DNA of 51,887 bases from Calditrichales bacterium. GTDB taxonomy: Bacteria; Calditrichota; Calditrichia; Calditrichales; J004. The DNA is taken from contig WGCN01000056.1 in NCBI GenBank assembly GCA_015493745.1, forward strand, positions 1-51,887, read 5' to 3'. Both the position numbers and the translations under genes were made by a program. Positions within the stretch are counted from its first letter, which is position 1. Every line of letters begins with the position of its first letter. The notes below the pieces were generated by a model. The model was not told the DNA's origin and did not search any database. It worked only from the letters and a program-made list of their open reading frames with translations. Of the stretch, positions 41,295 to 50,267 are shown one piece after another.

Positions 41295-43403
41295 ATGAGC
41301 TCCGGGCAGGTTTCTCTCTGCGTTATTTCCAATGATATCGAACGTCTTGACTATTTCATAAACCTCCTGAACGACCCCTCTCACAGGATTATAGCGGGAA
41401 ATTTTCTGCAAGCCATGCAGGATCTGTTGGTTGAGGAAAATCCGGAATTGGTTATTCTCGACTTTGTCTCCTTTGACAATTTCGACTATCGCCAGATCGA
41501 ACCCCTGCGTCTGGAAAAAAACTACAGCATCACCCCTTTTGTCTTTATCGTTGATCCGCAAAATCTGAGACTGGTTTCCCAACTGTATAAAGACCCCCAT
41601 AACCGTATCATTTTCGAGCCGGTCAATAAGTATCTGCTGGTGGCCGAAATACGCAACAGCATCCATCTCTCCCAATTGGAACGCAAGGTCTCTTTATATA
41701 AGAATATCGTCGAAGGCGAAAAGCAGATGATCAGCTATATGGATCACCTGCTGGAACTGGGCCGCCTTGCCGATTTTTCAGATAAGTACAAGTTGCTTAA
41801 CTATATCCAAACCACCTTTATCAAACGGCTGGAAATGGCCCTGGCCGTGGAGCTGGGTGTGCTGGGGGTTATGAAGAACGGGCAGAATCAACTGGAAATC
41901 AGACTGCTTTCCGAAGACGGCAAGGAATTGTTTCGCGTTCTCAATCTCAGCCTGGCTAATTCGAGCATCAACGAGTTGTTCAAGGAAAATTTTCCCCGCA
42001 TCTATGAAGATGATATGCTAAACGACCCGTTCATCCGTGAACTGGAAGAGATTTTAGGATACAAGATTTCAGGATTGCTTTTTATTCCACTGGTGTTGTT
42101 GCAAAAACCGGTGGGGGGATTTATCCTGCTGAATAAACTGTATCGCAATGATTTCAGTGAAAATGACCTGGCTTTTTCCACCATTGCCGCCCAAAAGGTG
42201 GTTTTCCAGTTGGAAGCGCTGGAACTGGCCGCCGGCGGTCTGGAAGAAAAAGTGGTGCAGCGCCTGCCGGTGGATTCCGTGGCCCGAAACTCCTACCTGC
42301 TGGAAACGGTACTCTCCGCGGTGGATTTCGGGTTGGTTATATTTGACGGCCACCAGCGGATACACTATGTGAATAAGGCCGGGCTGGTCATTTTGAATAT
42401 GAAGGAGCAGCCCAAAACACTGGAAAAACTGTTTGACGCCAAATCCTATGAACATATAAAGACCAATATCCGGAATGCCAATTTCCCGGTGGTACGGCAG
42501 GAACTGCAAATCCCCAGGGAACAGAGCCTGGACTTTTATATCGGCTATTCCATTTATAGCATGGAATGGGATCAAAAACAAAACTACTATATCCTGGTAT
42601 TTTCCGAGATCTCCCAAACCAAGCGGCTGCAGGCGGAAATACTACGCATGGACCGCATGGCTTCGCTGGGTATGTTATCTTCCGGGATTGCCCATGAAAT
42701 CCGCAATCCCCTGGCCGGTATAAAGACCATGGCCCAGAATATGGAAGAGGAGATCGATGAAGACTCGCTGGTTCAGGAAAACGTGCAGCGCATCATTCGC
42801 CAGGTAGACCGTCTGGATGAACTGTTACGCTCCTTCTTTAAATATGCCAAACCGGCCCGGCCGGAATTAAAACGCATCTCCCTGCAATCCATCGTGCGGG
42901 AAATACATCACCTGCTGGGTCAGAATATGAAAAACCAGAGCATACATCTGGTGGAGAAGTATGATGACAATCTCTTATTCCTTTTTGTGGACGGCAATCA
43001 GATACAGCAGGTTTTGATTAATATGCTCTTAAATTCCATCCAGGCCATGCCGGACGGAGGTACCATAACCCTTTTTGCCAAAAATGCCACCAAGGATGCC
43101 GCGCCGGCCGTGGACAGGCGCAAACGCAACCCCGGCCTGCTTTCGGACAGCTTTGTGGAAATTATTGTGGCTGATACCGGAACAGGATTCAATGAAAAGG
43201 TCAAAGCACAGATATTCAATCCCTTTTTCACCAATAAGGCTACCGGGACGGGGCTGGGTTTGGCCATCGTTTACCAGATTGTCCGTGAACATGGCGGACA
43301 GATTGATGTGGAAAGCACGGTAGGGGTGGGGACCAAATTCAGAATTCTTTTACCCGCGGTTGAGCCGCAAATCGAATCCCTGCTGCCAAAAAATGAGAGC
43401 TGA
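41295..43403 (+). CDS. Sensor histidine kinase with receiver-like, GAF and PAS domains
   Basis: A 702-residue soluble kinase. Residues about 5-125 resemble a receiver domain (LVILDFVSFDNFDY around the phosphoacceptor position) with the usual paired acidic residues replaced (VISNDIE). A coiled coil leads to a GAF-like domain (about 155-310), a PAS-like domain (about 335-445), HisKA with His467 (GIAHEIRNPLAGI) and a well-formed ATPase domain (INMLLNSIQAM, DTGTGFNEK, GTGLGLAIV). The catalytic part is NtrB-like. ATG 41295 is chosen over GTG 41289. It starts 18 bases after the Crp/Fnr gene. No DNA-binding response regulator follows. Confidence 0.9.
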   Translation: MSSGQVSLCVISNDIERLDYFINLLNDPSHRIIAGNFLQAMQDLLVEENPELVILDFVSFDNFDYRQIEPLRLEKNYSITPFVFIVDPQNLRLVSQLYKDPHNRIIFEPVNKYLLVAEIRNSIHLSQLERKVSLYKNIVEGEKQMISYMDHLLELGRLADFSDKYKLLNYIQTTFIKRLEMALAVELGVLGVMKNGQNQLEIRLLSEDGKELFRVLNLSLANSSINELFKENFPRIYEDDMLNDPFIRELEEILGYKISGLLFIPLVLLQKPVGGFILLNKLYRNDFSENDLAFSTIAAQKVVFQLEALELAAGGLEEKVVQRLPVDSVARNSYLLETVLSAVDFGLVIFDGHQRIHYVNKAGLVILNMKEQPKTLEKLFDAKSYEHIKTNIRNANFPVVRQELQIPREQSLDFYIGYSIYSMEWDQKQNYYILVFSEISQTKRLQAEILRMDRMASLGMLSSGIAHEIRNPLAGIKTMAQNMEEEIDEDSLVQENVQRIIRQVDRLDELLRSFFKYAKPARPELKRISLQSIVREIHHLLGQNMKNQSIHLVEKYDDNLLFLFVDGNQIQQVLINMLLNSIQAMPDGGTITLFAKNATKDAAPAVDRRKRNPGLLSDSFVEIIVADTGTGFNEKVKAQIFNPFFTNKATGTGLGLAIVYQIVREHGGQIDVESTVGVGTKFRILLPAVEPQIESLLPKNES

Positions 43404-43501
43404 TTGCTTGCATTTGTGCTTTATGCTATATTTCCTGCCATACCCTTCATAGAGAAGGGAAATGGTTTTTTAACAAACAAACAAAATAAAATAGTATCGA
43501 T

Positions 43502-43687
43502 TTGTTTACTTTATATAAAAAAAACCGAAAATTTGAACTTCCTACTCAATACCGTACGGAAAAAGAGGACAAGAAACGCAGAATCACGTTTGAACGTCTG
43601 CCGCGTAAGAAGGTACGTCCTTTATGGTGGTTGATCGTGATCTTTTTTGCGGTTCTCTATTTGGTTAACTATTTAAGCTCATTCTAA
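43502..43687 (+). CDS. Small basic single-pass membrane protein
   Basis: A 61-residue protein: a strongly basic N-terminal two-thirds (TEKEDKKRRITFERLPRKKVRP) followed by one membrane helix (WWLIVIFFAVLYLVNYL) and a short tail. The charge distribution places the N-terminus in the cytoplasm. I do not recognise a family. The only possible start is TTG 43502, and no clear ribosome site precedes it, so the true start could be non-standard. It lies 21 bases before the first cNMP/DUF4388 gene and may be part of that unit. Confidence 0.5.
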   Translation: MFTLYKKNRKFELPTQYRTEKEDKKRRITFERLPRKKVRPLWWLIVIFFAVLYLVNYLSSF

Positions 43688-43708
43688 TCAGAGGGAAAAG
43701 GTAATTTT

Positions 43709-44809
43709 ATGATTCAAATCGGCAAAATATTGAAAAAAGTGCCAATCTTTAAAATGCTTGGTAAGGAAAGCATAGATTTTATCGTAGAACGCCTGAAATT
43801 CAAAACCTTTCAGAAGGGTGAAAATATTTGTGAAATCGGCGATCCCGGTGAAGAGATGTTCATCATTATCAGCGGTGAAACCGATATCTGCATTGGTGAA
43901 AAGGGCAACCAACAGGTGGTGGCCACCCTGAAAAGCGGTGACTATTTTGGTGAAATGGCATTGCTAACCGGTGAGCCGCGCTCGGCCACGGTAAAGGCCA
44001 ATGAAGTCACGGAAACCTTTGTACTGTATAAAAACGACTTTGATGTGATATTGGAAAAGTATCCCTCCATATCATTAAGCATGGGTAAAATAGTAAGCCA
44101 GCGCTTGAGGGACACTCTGAAAAAAGCGGCCTCCGCCAGTGGCGAGAAAAAGGATAATTTTGAAGCACGGGGTGATGGCAGCGGACCTTCCGGAAGCTTA
44201 AAGGACATGGCCCTGGTGGATCTCATCAGTTTCTGTGAAGCCAACTCGTTAACCGGTGATATGAAAATAAGTCATGGTGATGAGCTGGGTGTGTTTGAAT
44301 TTGAACGGGGGGAGCTGCTTAACATTAAGCTGGGGGATCTGGCCGATGACGCCGCCCTGGATAAGATGATAAACTGGCAGGACGGTCGCTTTGAAATCAA
44401 CGTGCGGCCCTTAACCCTGAAAACCACGCCGGAAGAGGAGACCGTTGACGAAGTAAAGAAAGTGCTGATCGTCAACAATTCCAAGGTTGTCCGCCGTGTT
44501 ATAGAACGGGCTTTTACCGGTTTGGGCTATGAAGTGTCCACCGCTTCCAATATTGCCACTTCCCTGGATGTTATCAATACCGTTGTTCCCGATATCATTA
44601 TTACCGATATAAAACTTGCCGACGGGTCGGGTATTGAGTTTATCCGGCAGGTGCGGGATACCCAGAATGTCCCCTTTATTTTTATTACCGATGATGCCGT
44701 AAAAGCCAACTTTGAACAGGAGCTTCAGGATGTTGATGATGTTGATATCACCAAAACCCATGAGGTGAGCGAGATTGTCAAGTTGGTTGAAAATAAGCTG
44801 TTGCAATGA
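43709..44809 (+). CDS. cNMP-binding / DUF4388 / receiver-like protein
   Basis: A 366-residue three-domain protein. Residues 1-140 form a cyclic-nucleotide-binding domain (GEMALLTGEPRSATV with Glu82 and Arg91). Residues about 163-235 are a DUF4388 domain (SLKDMALVDLISFCEANSLTGDMKI). Residues about 250-366 are receiver-like: the phosphoacceptor Asp300 (IITDIKLADGSG) is present, but the metal-binding acidic pair is Asn256-Asn257 (VLIVNNSK), so phosphorylation is doubtful. No DNA-binding domain is present, so it probably acts by protein contacts. It overlaps the next gene, a partial paralogue, by 4 bases (ATGA). Confidence 0.87.
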   Translation: MIQIGKILKKVPIFKMLGKESIDFIVERLKFKTFQKGENICEIGDPGEEMFIIISGETDICIGEKGNQQVVATLKSGDYFGEMALLTGEPRSATVKANEVTETFVLYKNDFDVILEKYPSISLSMGKIVSQRLRDTLKKAASASGEKKDNFEARGDGSGPSGSLKDMALVDLISFCEANSLTGDMKISHGDELGVFEFERGELLNIKLGDLADDAALDKMINWQDGRFEINVRPLTLKTTPEEETVDEVKKVLIVNNSKVVRRVIERAFTGLGYEVSTASNIATSLDVINTVVPDIIITDIKLADGSGIEFIRQVRDTQNVPFIFITDDAVKANFEQELQDVDDVDITKTHEVSEIVKLVENKLLQ

Positions 44810-45930
44810 AAAAACAACGTATTGACCAGCTCAGGAAAATTCCCCTTTTTTCCACGGTAGGTGATGATGAACTGGAGTTGATTGCCGAAAGTCTTACCAC
44901 GGAAGTTATTTCTTCCGGAACACGGATCATTAAGGAAGGCGATGAAGGCAATTCGTTTTATATTATAAAAGAGGGCACTGTCAAGGTCTGCGCGCAGATT
45001 GAAGGAGAGAATGAGGAGATCATCCTCACCCGCCTAAAGGCCGGTGATCATTTCGGCGAAATGGCCCTTATCAGTGGTGAACCCCGTTCCGCCAGTATCT
45101 ATGCCACCACCGATGTGGTGCTTTGGAAGCTGGAAAAAGATGTATTCGATGATCTGATCTTGCAAAATCCCGGTATCACCCTTACCCTGACCCATTTGCT
45201 GACACAACGTTTAAAGAGCGCCAATATTGCCCGCAAGGAGACGGAAGCCTTTTACCATAAACGCTTCATGCCGGGCGGCTCTTTAAAGGAAATGGGCGTC
45301 ATCCAATTGCTTAAATATGCCGAGGAGAACTCCCTTTCCGGAAAAATCGTGATATTCAACGATGGGGAAGAAGCGGGTTTTGTTTATAAAAAAGGGATTT
45401 TGGAGCATGTTTTATTCAAAGACCTGGAAGAAGACGAGGCCCTGGATATAATTCTGGACTGGACGGAAGGACATTTTCGTGTGGAACCGGAAAGCCTTCA
45501 ACCGACGGTTACCGTCGAAAATGTTGTGGCCGAAGCACCGAAAGAAGTAACCGCCGAGAAAACACAAAAATATTTTTACCGCTATCTGGAAATAAAGTTA
45601 AAAGACTTTGTGCATTTTGCCGGACCAAAAATCACTCAAAGAGCCCTGAACTATGCCTATCACACCCACAGCAGTTATTTTGACAACATCTCCAAAATAC
45701 AACTCCGCACACATCCTGAAATCCACATAGAGATTGAAAAAGGGGAGTGGCTGGAAAAAGATACCCTGATGCTGGCCATTATCTTGCGTGAAGTCGTCGG
45801 ACTCATTGAGCGCGAGCTGGTCGGTTTTGAATTCTGGACTCCTTTATCCGGCGAGGCGGAAACCGACGCCTATCTTTCCCACCTGCAGTTTTTTGATTTT
45901 TTTGAACAGGCCATGGATTTTATTCACTGA
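44806..45930 (+). CDS. cNMP-binding / DUF4388 protein with unrecognised C-terminal domain
   Basis: A 374-residue protein. Residues 1-140 form a cyclic-nucleotide-binding domain (GEMALISGEPRSAS, Glu85, Arg94); about 158-230 are DUF4388 (SLKEMGVIQLLKYAEENSLSGKIVIF). After a linker, residues about 255-374 form a helical domain (KYFYRYLEIKLKDFVHFAGPKITQRALNYAY to EQAMDFIH) that I do not recognise. The first two domains are clearly paralogous to the upstream protein, so an ancestral gene was duplicated and the third domain exchanged: receiver-like there, this helical domain here. The stop codon lies 104 bases from the convergent LOG-family gene. Confidence 0.85.
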   Translation: MKKQRIDQLRKIPLFSTVGDDELELIAESLTTEVISSGTRIIKEGDEGNSFYIIKEGTVKVCAQIEGENEEIILTRLKAGDHFGEMALISGEPRSASIYATTDVVLWKLEKDVFDDLILQNPGITLTLTHLLTQRLKSANIARKETEAFYHKRFMPGGSLKEMGVIQLLKYAEENSLSGKIVIFNDGEEAGFVYKKGILEHVLFKDLEEDEALDIILDWTEGHFRVEPESLQPTVTVENVVAEAPKEVTAEKTQKYFYRYLEIKLKDFVHFAGPKITQRALNYAYHTHSSYFDNISKIQLRTHPEIHIEIEKGEWLEKDTLMLAIILREVVGLIERELVGFEFWTPLSGEAETDAYLSHLQFFDFFEQAMDFIH

Positions 45931-46034
45931 GAAAGCGCATCCCCTGTTTTCATTATATCACGCGTACCATAAAAGTTCACTCTTGTATCCCGGTGATGAT
46001 GGTACCGTCCCGATATTCCGGAACACTCCAGACT

Positions 46035-46844
46035 TTAGGCTTTTAGCCCCTTCTTGAGCATCTCCATGGCTTCATCCACGCTGTCCACATAGGAAAAAAG
46101 GTTAACATCCCTGGCCGAAATGGTACCCCATTCCACCAAGGCGTCGATGTTTAATATGGAATCCCAAAACTCCTTGCCAAAAAGAATGAAGGGCATTTTT
46201 TTGTTTACCTTTTTGGTTTGGATAAGCGTCAACACTTCCATCATCTCATCGAGAGTACCGAAGCCCCCCGGAAAAACGACCACGGCCTTTGCCAAATAGA
46301 GGAACCAGTATTTGCGCATGAAAAAGTAGTGGAATTCAAAATTCAACTCCGGCGTGATATAGGGGTTGGGATACTGTTCCATCGGCAAGGATATGTTCAG
46401 CCCTATAGACTGGCCTCCGGCTTCCATGGCACCTCGGTTGGCGGCTTCCATAATGCCCGGTCCGCCGCCGGTGGTGACGATATATCTTTGCTTGCCGTTA
46501 TTATGCTCCATGGTCCATTGGGTCAGCCGTTTTGACAATTCCACCGCATCCTCATAGTAGCGGGACAGGGTAAGCATCTTTTCCGCCTGTTTCAAGGCCT
46601 GCTCGCTTTGGCGGCTAACCCGGCGGCTGTATCTTTCCTGCGCTTCATCATACGCGGCCCGCGCCTTATCCATCGGCTTGATGCGTGCCGATCCGAAAAA
46701 GATAATGGTCGATTTAATACCCAGGCGCCGGAAGCGGTCATGGGGTTCAAAGTACTCCGCCTGTATGCGCAAAGGGCGCGCGGCCTTGCTATTCAGGAAT
46801 TCCAGGTTTTTATAGGCCTTTTGTGCTTTCTCAAGTTTCTCCAT
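46035..46844 (-). CDS. LOG-family protein (TIGR00730-type Rossmann fold)
   Basis: A 269-residue protein with the LOG family motifs GGGPGIMEAANRGAMEAGG and PGGFGTLDEMMEV (PGGxGTxxE), a Rossmann-like nucleotide phosphoribohydrolase fold once called lysine decarboxylase. Characterised members cleave nucleoside 5'-monophosphates, releasing a base such as a cytokinin, or act on AMP-like substrates. The N-terminal 60 residues are an added charged helical region. It overlaps the DUF4954 gene upstream by 14 bases and is probably translated from the same mRNA; GGAG precedes its ATG. Confidence 0.9.
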   Translation of the reverse strand: MEKLEKAQKAYKNLEFLNSKAARPLRIQAEYFEPHDRFRRLGIKSTIIFFGSARIKPMDKARAAYDEAQERYSRRVSRQSEQALKQAEKMLTLSRYYEDAVELSKRLTQWTMEHNNGKQRYIVTTGGGPGIMEAANRGAMEAGGQSIGLNISLPMEQYPNPYITPELNFEFHYFFMRKYWFLYLAKAVVVFPGGFGTLDEMMEVLTLIQTKKVNKKMPFILFGKEFWDSILNIDALVEWGTISARDVNLFSYVDSVDEAMEMLKKGLKA

Positions 46845-48792
46845 TTCCGTCTCCGTATGGTTCGTTACTGTTTAGGGCAAGAATAAGTTGTGTCATGCTC
46901 TCGTGGTAGGATTTAAGAAAGGGATCCTGGTCCATTGTTCCCAGAACGGCATTCATTTCATCCCTGCCATGATAGCTCTTTTTTCTGAAAAGGTTCTCAA
47001 AGTCTTTTTCACGGCTGTTCCGGGCGCCATTCAGCAGCTCTCCGGCCACATCCGCGGCCAGCAGACGCAGGCGGCGGCGCTCCCGCGCGGAGAGTTCGCT
47101 TTTTCCCGTAAGAAAGGAGGCGATGTGTCCGGCAAGCGCGTAAAGATAAGCGGGATAATCCCGGGCCTGTTCTACATAAAAGGCGTGAACCTCTTCCCAG
47201 TTGCGTATTCGGCCGTCCCGTATGCGATCACGCAGGGCCGCAGCCTCATGGGCCGGTATAAATTGCCCCCCGAAGTTCTCCCAACCCTCTGCCGGCAGCG
47301 ATTTCCCGGGAAAGGGAGATAAAAATGTGCGTCCGCAAAAAAAGATCAACAGGCGGATATAGGCCAACAATGCTTTTCGCGGATTAAGAATCAAGGCCTT
47401 TTCCTTATATACCAGTCCTTCAGCCTCAATATACTTCGGCGCTTTAATTTGATCCGGGTTTTTCATCAATTCCATTAAAGGAATATTGGCCGGTAAAAAT
47501 TCCTTAAAAAAGCGGATGCCTTCCATCATTTCGATTAAAGAGTCCGGTCCCAGAAAATCGGTTTCAATTAACAGCGGTTTTGCTGTCCGTTTATCCCTGC
47601 GGGAAAACTTCCAGGTATTGCGGGCCAGGGCATACAGGTTATAGTAGTACCAATAGGCGGGATAAATCACCACCCGTCCATCGCTGTTTTTACTGACCAG
47701 GGAAAAGGGCAGGGGGATATCCAGCTCCTTGTCAAAGCTGGACTTTGCCACCAGGGTAAAAGAGGCAAAACGGGAATTATGTTTGAAATCGGTTTCCAAG
47801 CCGGGCCAAAAGCCCCTGCCGGCGATCAGCTCCCCGTCAGCGGCCCGCGAGTTGTGGTTGGAGCCGATGGTGGCGCCGGCGGCGATATTGCACTGGCCGC
47901 CCGTTTGTGTGGCGATCAGGAAGGAATTATTATGGTGCTGCTCATGGAAGGCAAACAACAGGTTGCTTACCGATTCCCCGCAGGCAATCGTGGAATTGGC
48001 CCCTATAAAGCAGTCGGTTATACGTGCCCCGTTTTCCATATGTACATTTTCTTCCGTTGCCACACGCAATAAAACAGTATGGTTTTTTACCATATTTTGT
48101 TTTTCAAGAATCACATCCTCTAAAATCACTCCGTTTACCAAAATGGCGGGGGCGGCTGCCGAAGAGAGGATGACACTGTTCTTGATGGAAAGAATATTCT
48201 CCAGGCGGGCATGAGGCCCTATATGGCTGCTATGGATCACCTGACAGTTCAGCAGCCGGCAAAAGGGGGCGATTGCCGGTCGGCCAACAAAGGACGAGAT
48301 GGCCTTCCTGGCCAGAATTTGCATGTTTTGCTGTAGTGACGTATCATCCTTATACTGTGACTGCAGCCAGGCATCGGCGCTGTTCATTCCCGGAAACGCA
48401 ATGACGGCGCGACCGCCATTTTCATTGGAAACCTTGATGGAAAATTCCCCGAAGGGCTTCCGGCCATCAATGATACCGGTATTAAACAGGGTGCAATCAT
48501 GTCCGATGGTATAATTCAAAATCAGCTTTGCATGATGAATGGCGCAATTTTCGCCGAGGGATACATCCCGCAGGTTACTGTCATATATCCCCACGGGTAA
48601 AGAGCTTTCGCCGAAGCCCCGCTTTAAAGCGCCGACATAAACCTTGCCGGCAAAGGTGTTGTTATGGAGAAGCTTTAAGTCGGTTTGATGGTGAATGAAA
48701 ACATGCTCCCAGTTTTCAGCCCGGTTAAGCTGCCCTTTGAGAATGGAAATTTCCGCCGGCAGGAGAGGGCGATAATCAGACATGGAGGTCAT
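46831..48792 (-). CDS. DUF4954-family protein with left-handed beta-helix region
   Basis: A 653-residue protein matching the DUF4954 family of Bacteroidota and spirochaetes. The middle (about residues 60-330) reads as hexapeptide-like turns of a left-handed beta-helix, the fold of sugar-nucleotide and acyl transferases (YDSNLRDVSLGENCAIHHAKL; GARITDCFIGANSTIACG; TIGSNHNSRAADGELIAGRGFWPGL). The C-terminal half is helical. The role is unknown; a sugar or nucleotide transferase has been suggested by fold only. Start ATG 48792 or 48783; neither has a clear ribosome site. It is divergent from the ROK regulator. Confidence 0.85.
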   Translation of the reverse strand: MTSMSDYRPLLPAEISILKGQLNRAENWEHVFIHHQTDLKLLHNNTFAGKVYVGALKRGFGESSLPVGIYDSNLRDVSLGENCAIHHAKLILNYTIGHDCTLFNTGIIDGRKPFGEFSIKVSNENGGRAVIAFPGMNSADAWLQSQYKDDTSLQQNMQILARKAISSFVGRPAIAPFCRLLNCQVIHSSHIGPHARLENILSIKNSVILSSAAAPAILVNGVILEDVILEKQNMVKNHTVLLRVATEENVHMENGARITDCFIGANSTIACGESVSNLLFAFHEQHHNNSFLIATQTGGQCNIAAGATIGSNHNSRAADGELIAGRGFWPGLETDFKHNSRFASFTLVAKSSFDKELDIPLPFSLVSKNSDGRVVIYPAYWYYYNLYALARNTWKFSRRDKRTAKPLLIETDFLGPDSLIEMMEGIRFFKEFLPANIPLMELMKNPDQIKAPKYIEAEGLVYKEKALILNPRKALLAYIRLLIFFCGRTFLSPFPGKSLPAEGWENFGGQFIPAHEAAALRDRIRDGRIRNWEEVHAFYVEQARDYPAYLYALAGHIASFLTGKSELSARERRRLRLLAADVAGELLNGARNSREKDFENLFRKKSYHGRDEMNAVLGTMDQDPFLKSYHESMTQLILALNSNEPYGDGNGET

Positions 48793-48841
48793 AGGTAATG
48801 ATGCACCTGTATTTAAAGATTTCGGATTTAGAGGAAATTAA

Positions 48842-48879
48842 GTATATTGTCGAATCTAATTGAGTATTATTGAATATAC
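48842..48879. promoter_or_regulatory. Inverted repeat in the DUF4954/ROK divergent spacer
   Basis: GTATATT (48842-48848) and AATATAC (48873-48879) form a 7-bp inverted repeat with a 24-base gap, in the AT-rich 134-base spacer between the two divergent genes. Its position suits an operator for the ROK regulator, but this is inference. Confidence 0.35.
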
Positions 48880-48926
48880 AACCACCGAAAATATTTAGCC
48901 AAAATTAGGATAAAATTATATAGTCT

Positions 48927-50183
48927 ATGTTACGATCTGTTGGCTACGGCCCCAAACTGCTACGTGATTTTAATGAGTTGAATCTGCTGCGCTATATTAA
49001 AGAGTACGGCCCGTTGTCCCGCGCCGAGCTGGCCAAGGCGTATAAAATATCCAAAGCGACGGTTTCGGAAATCGTGGCCATGTTGTTGGAATCCTCCTTT
49101 GTAAAGGAGATCGGCCGCGGGGAAACCGGTAAGCTGGGCGGGCGCCGTCCCATCCTGCTGGAGTTTAACCGCCGCGCCGGCTACAGCATTGGGGTGGAGA
49201 TAAAAAGAAACCATGCCCGGGTGGCCTTAACCGATCTGGACGCCAATATTATTGACAAAAGTATGATACGCTTTAAAAGCGGCACCGCGCTGGAGAACGT
49301 GCTGGATCAGGTTATCGAACAGATTGAAAATTTGAAGGAAACTAACTGGGCGGCCGATGCCATTCCCATGGGCATTGGCGTTTCCATTCCCGGACTGATT
49401 GATTATACAAAAGGATGTATTTCCGAATCGGATACCTTGAAAAACTGGGAAGATGTGCCCATAAAACAACGGCTGATGGATGCCCTGCAGATCGATACCT
49501 TTATCGAAAATGATGTTAAGGCCATGACCCTGGGTGAGTTTCACTTCGGACATGGACGGAATTATAAAAATCTGGTATATCTGTGGACCGGTGACGGACT
49601 GGGAGCGGGGATTGTTATCAACGGCCAGCTCTACCGGGGAGTATCGGCCAGTTCCGGCGAAGTCGGTTTTTATGAACTCGGTTATTATATCCGCTCGGCG
49701 GAAGAGTTTGCCCTGTTGTTCAACGGTCAAACCAATTTTGCCCAAATCCTTTCCGAACAGGGGCTGGTAGCCGCCGCTGTCCGCGGAGTGAAAAGTAATA
49801 TCGATACCTGTCTGAGCGAACGGGAGGTAACCCTTGATTCCATTCTTTCCGCCGCCGAACAAAACGACACCTTTTCCCTGGAACTCATCAGTCAATATGC
49901 GGGTCTGATCGGTATTCTTTCCATAAACCTGATCAATACCCTCAATCCGGAGATTTTGATTATTGGCAGTGAACATGTGTCCAAAACCCCCCTGCTGATA
50001 AAGCTGATTCGCGAAAAGGTGAAAAAGGATCAGCTGCACATTCCCATTAAGTCTGTTGATATCGAAGCCGCCTCATTGAATGAGTATGCCGGTATTTTAG
50101 GGTCGGCCGCTCTTGTTCTGGATGATATTTTCTATAACAGCCAACTCAACCTCCGGCGCTACCGCCGTTTGTTTAAAGCGTAG
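48927..50183 (+). CDS. ROK-family transcriptional regulator lacking the zinc motif
   Basis: A 418-residue NagC/XylR-type protein. An N-terminal winged helix-turn-helix (about residues 15-80; LSRAELAKAYKISKATVSEIVAMLL) is followed by the ROK fold (MGIGVSIPGLIDYTKG, ENDVKAMTLGEFHFG, GDGLGAGIVINGQLYRG). In active ROK kinases and most repressors, GEIGH and CxCGxxGC bind zinc; here the segment is SGEVGFYELGYYIRSAEEFALLF with no cysteines or histidine, so sugar phosphorylation is unlikely and the protein is probably a pure regulator responding to an unknown ligand. Divergent from the DUF4954 gene. Confidence 0.9.
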   Translation: MLRSVGYGPKLLRDFNELNLLRYIKEYGPLSRAELAKAYKISKATVSEIVAMLLESSFVKEIGRGETGKLGGRRPILLEFNRRAGYSIGVEIKRNHARVALTDLDANIIDKSMIRFKSGTALENVLDQVIEQIENLKETNWAADAIPMGIGVSIPGLIDYTKGCISESDTLKNWEDVPIKQRLMDALQIDTFIENDVKAMTLGEFHFGHGRNYKNLVYLWTGDGLGAGIVINGQLYRGVSASSGEVGFYELGYYIRSAEEFALLFNGQTNFAQILSEQGLVAAAVRGVKSNIDTCLSEREVTLDSILSAAEQNDTFSLELISQYAGLIGILSINLINTLNPEILIIGSEHVSKTPLLIKLIREKVKKDQLHIPIKSVDIEAASLNEYAGILGSAALVLDDIFYNSQLNLRRYRRLFKA

Positions 50184-50267
50184 CTTTATAAGCTTCGTTT
50201 TCTTTGAATTAAAAATGGAGCTTTTATAAATTAACCGCTTAAATAAAATAAACATCAGCTAAATATC

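Noticed and set aside
43404-43634. A 76-residue reading frame after the large kinase
   Set aside because: It overlaps the better 61-residue frame with a clean basic-plus-membrane-helix layout; its own composition (mixed hydrophobic and basic without pattern) looks like a shadow.
50184-50267. Hairpin with TTTATAA/TTATAAA arms between the ROK gene and tgt as a terminator
   Set aside because: It has a bulge, is AT-rich and no T run follows the stem.
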